Shown one piece after another: positions 63,708 through 64,000 of a stretch of DNA of 64,000 nucleotides. The notes under the pieces were generated by a model that searched no databases, was not told the origin of the DNA, and was given only the letters and a program-made list of their open reading frames with translations. The position numbers and the translations under genes were made by a program. This DNA is from Moraxella sp. K1664 (GTDB lineage Bacteria; Pseudomonadota; Gammaproteobacteria; Pseudomonadales; Moraxellaceae): NCBI RefSeq assembly GCF_039693965.1, contig NZ_CP155576.1:558001-622000 (forward strand). The letters run 5' to 3'. Each line of letters opens with the position of its first letter. Position 1 is the stretch's first letter.

Positions 63708-64000
63708 TCACAGCGAAATTTTAGAATTAAATTTCATCAAACGCTCATACCGCCCAGACAACAGCTCATTTTTGCCCAGCATTTCAAGCTCGTTAAGCTG
63801 ATGATTTAACAAATTTTTTAAATTTGTCATCACCACATCAGGCTCAATGTGTCCGCCAGCCCCTTCGTCCACGACTTCGTCAATCAGCCCCAACTGGTGC
63901 AAATTATTTGCTGACAGTTTCAAGGCTTCGGACGCATCAGGGGCTTTTTCGGCGGTTTTCCATAGAATAGATGCACAGCCTTCGGGGGAAATGACCGAAT
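63708..64000 (-). CDS. accA: Acetyl-CoA carboxylase carboxyltransferase subunit alpha (C-terminal part)
   Basis: About 96 codons, running off the right edge. [18 protein letters not shown] and [27 protein letters not shown] are signature AccA sequence, as is the [17 protein letters not shown] ending. AccA with AccD forms the carboxyltransferase that makes malonyl-CoA for fatty acid synthesis. The N-terminal two-thirds lie beyond the window. Confidence 0.93.
   Translation of the reverse strand, partial: SVISPEGCASILWKTAEKAPDASEALKLSANNLHQLGLIDEVVDEGAGGHIEPDVVMTNLKNLLNHQLNELEMLGKNELLSGRYERLMKFNSKISL

Overview
The window reads as chromosomal DNA of a gammaproteobacterium of the family Moraxellaceae, most likely genus Moraxella. 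The grounds are the moderate GC, the gene set (six-subunit Na+-NQR, cytochromes c4 and c5, CcoS beside a His-tailed TauE/SafE protein, an OmpA with a Val-Thr-Pro hinge, OmpW, RapA, a membrane-anchored C13 peptidase) and the many short palindromic repeats. The genus is inferred from gene content; no marker gene in the window settles the species. There is no rRNA, prophage or CRISPR array. One tRNA gene (Leu, GAG) is present.

Layout. 1-1966: end of an unknown gene and a SWIM zinc-finger protein, with a palindromic repeat between them. 2070-4860: one-directional cluster trhP, a FitAB/VapBC-like toxin-antitoxin pair, a DUF4298 protein and a YfhL-type ferredoxin. 4877-8598: YihY/BrkB membrane protein, a small membrane protein and a BepA-like M48 protease. 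8617-13678: accessory segment with two near-identical 1545-bp IS3-family (IS150-like) elements in inverted orientation around a HigBA toxin-antitoxin module; broken genes lie on both outer flanks. 13861-21939: housekeeping genes (ltaE, yqeY, rsmI, engB, cytochromes c5 and c4, rnfH, bamE). 22021-28795: a CopD-like membrane protein and nqrABCDEF behind a long leader.

29276-35631 is the most interesting block. It is a four-gene operon lying between the nqr terminator and tRNA-Leu: an MmeI-family adenine DNA methyltransferase with no visible nuclease motif, an SF2 helicase, a 101-residue small protein and a GIY-YIG/T5orf172-type nuclease. It looks like a multi-gene restriction-modification or phage-defence system of a layout I cannot match to a named type. 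The helicase tail, the small protein and the nuclease N-terminus share short linker-like motifs, and the nuclease start lies in a 10-bp tandem repeat.

35882-46249 holds a macro-domain-like protein, rlmD, mscL, typA, an OmpA porin, pdxJ, a C13 peptidase, ccoS and a SafE protein whose His-rich tail is cut by an in-frame stop followed at once by a His-rich 35-codon frame. 46585-55983: metR, rapA, a tautomerase, a SUKH-type protein, comM, recO and an acyl-CoA ligase broken by one amber codon. 56146-64000: ompW, two small acidic-protein genes boxed by ~375-bp inverted copies of a nested MITE, a YtjB-like protein divergent from serB, an SCP2-type protein, a UvrD-like helicase and the end of accA.

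At least three families of short mobile-looking repeats recur. One is a TA-flanked MITE with TAGGGCGTG ends (22659, 28888, 56906, 58295); two other small inverted-repeat elements are nested inside two of its copies.
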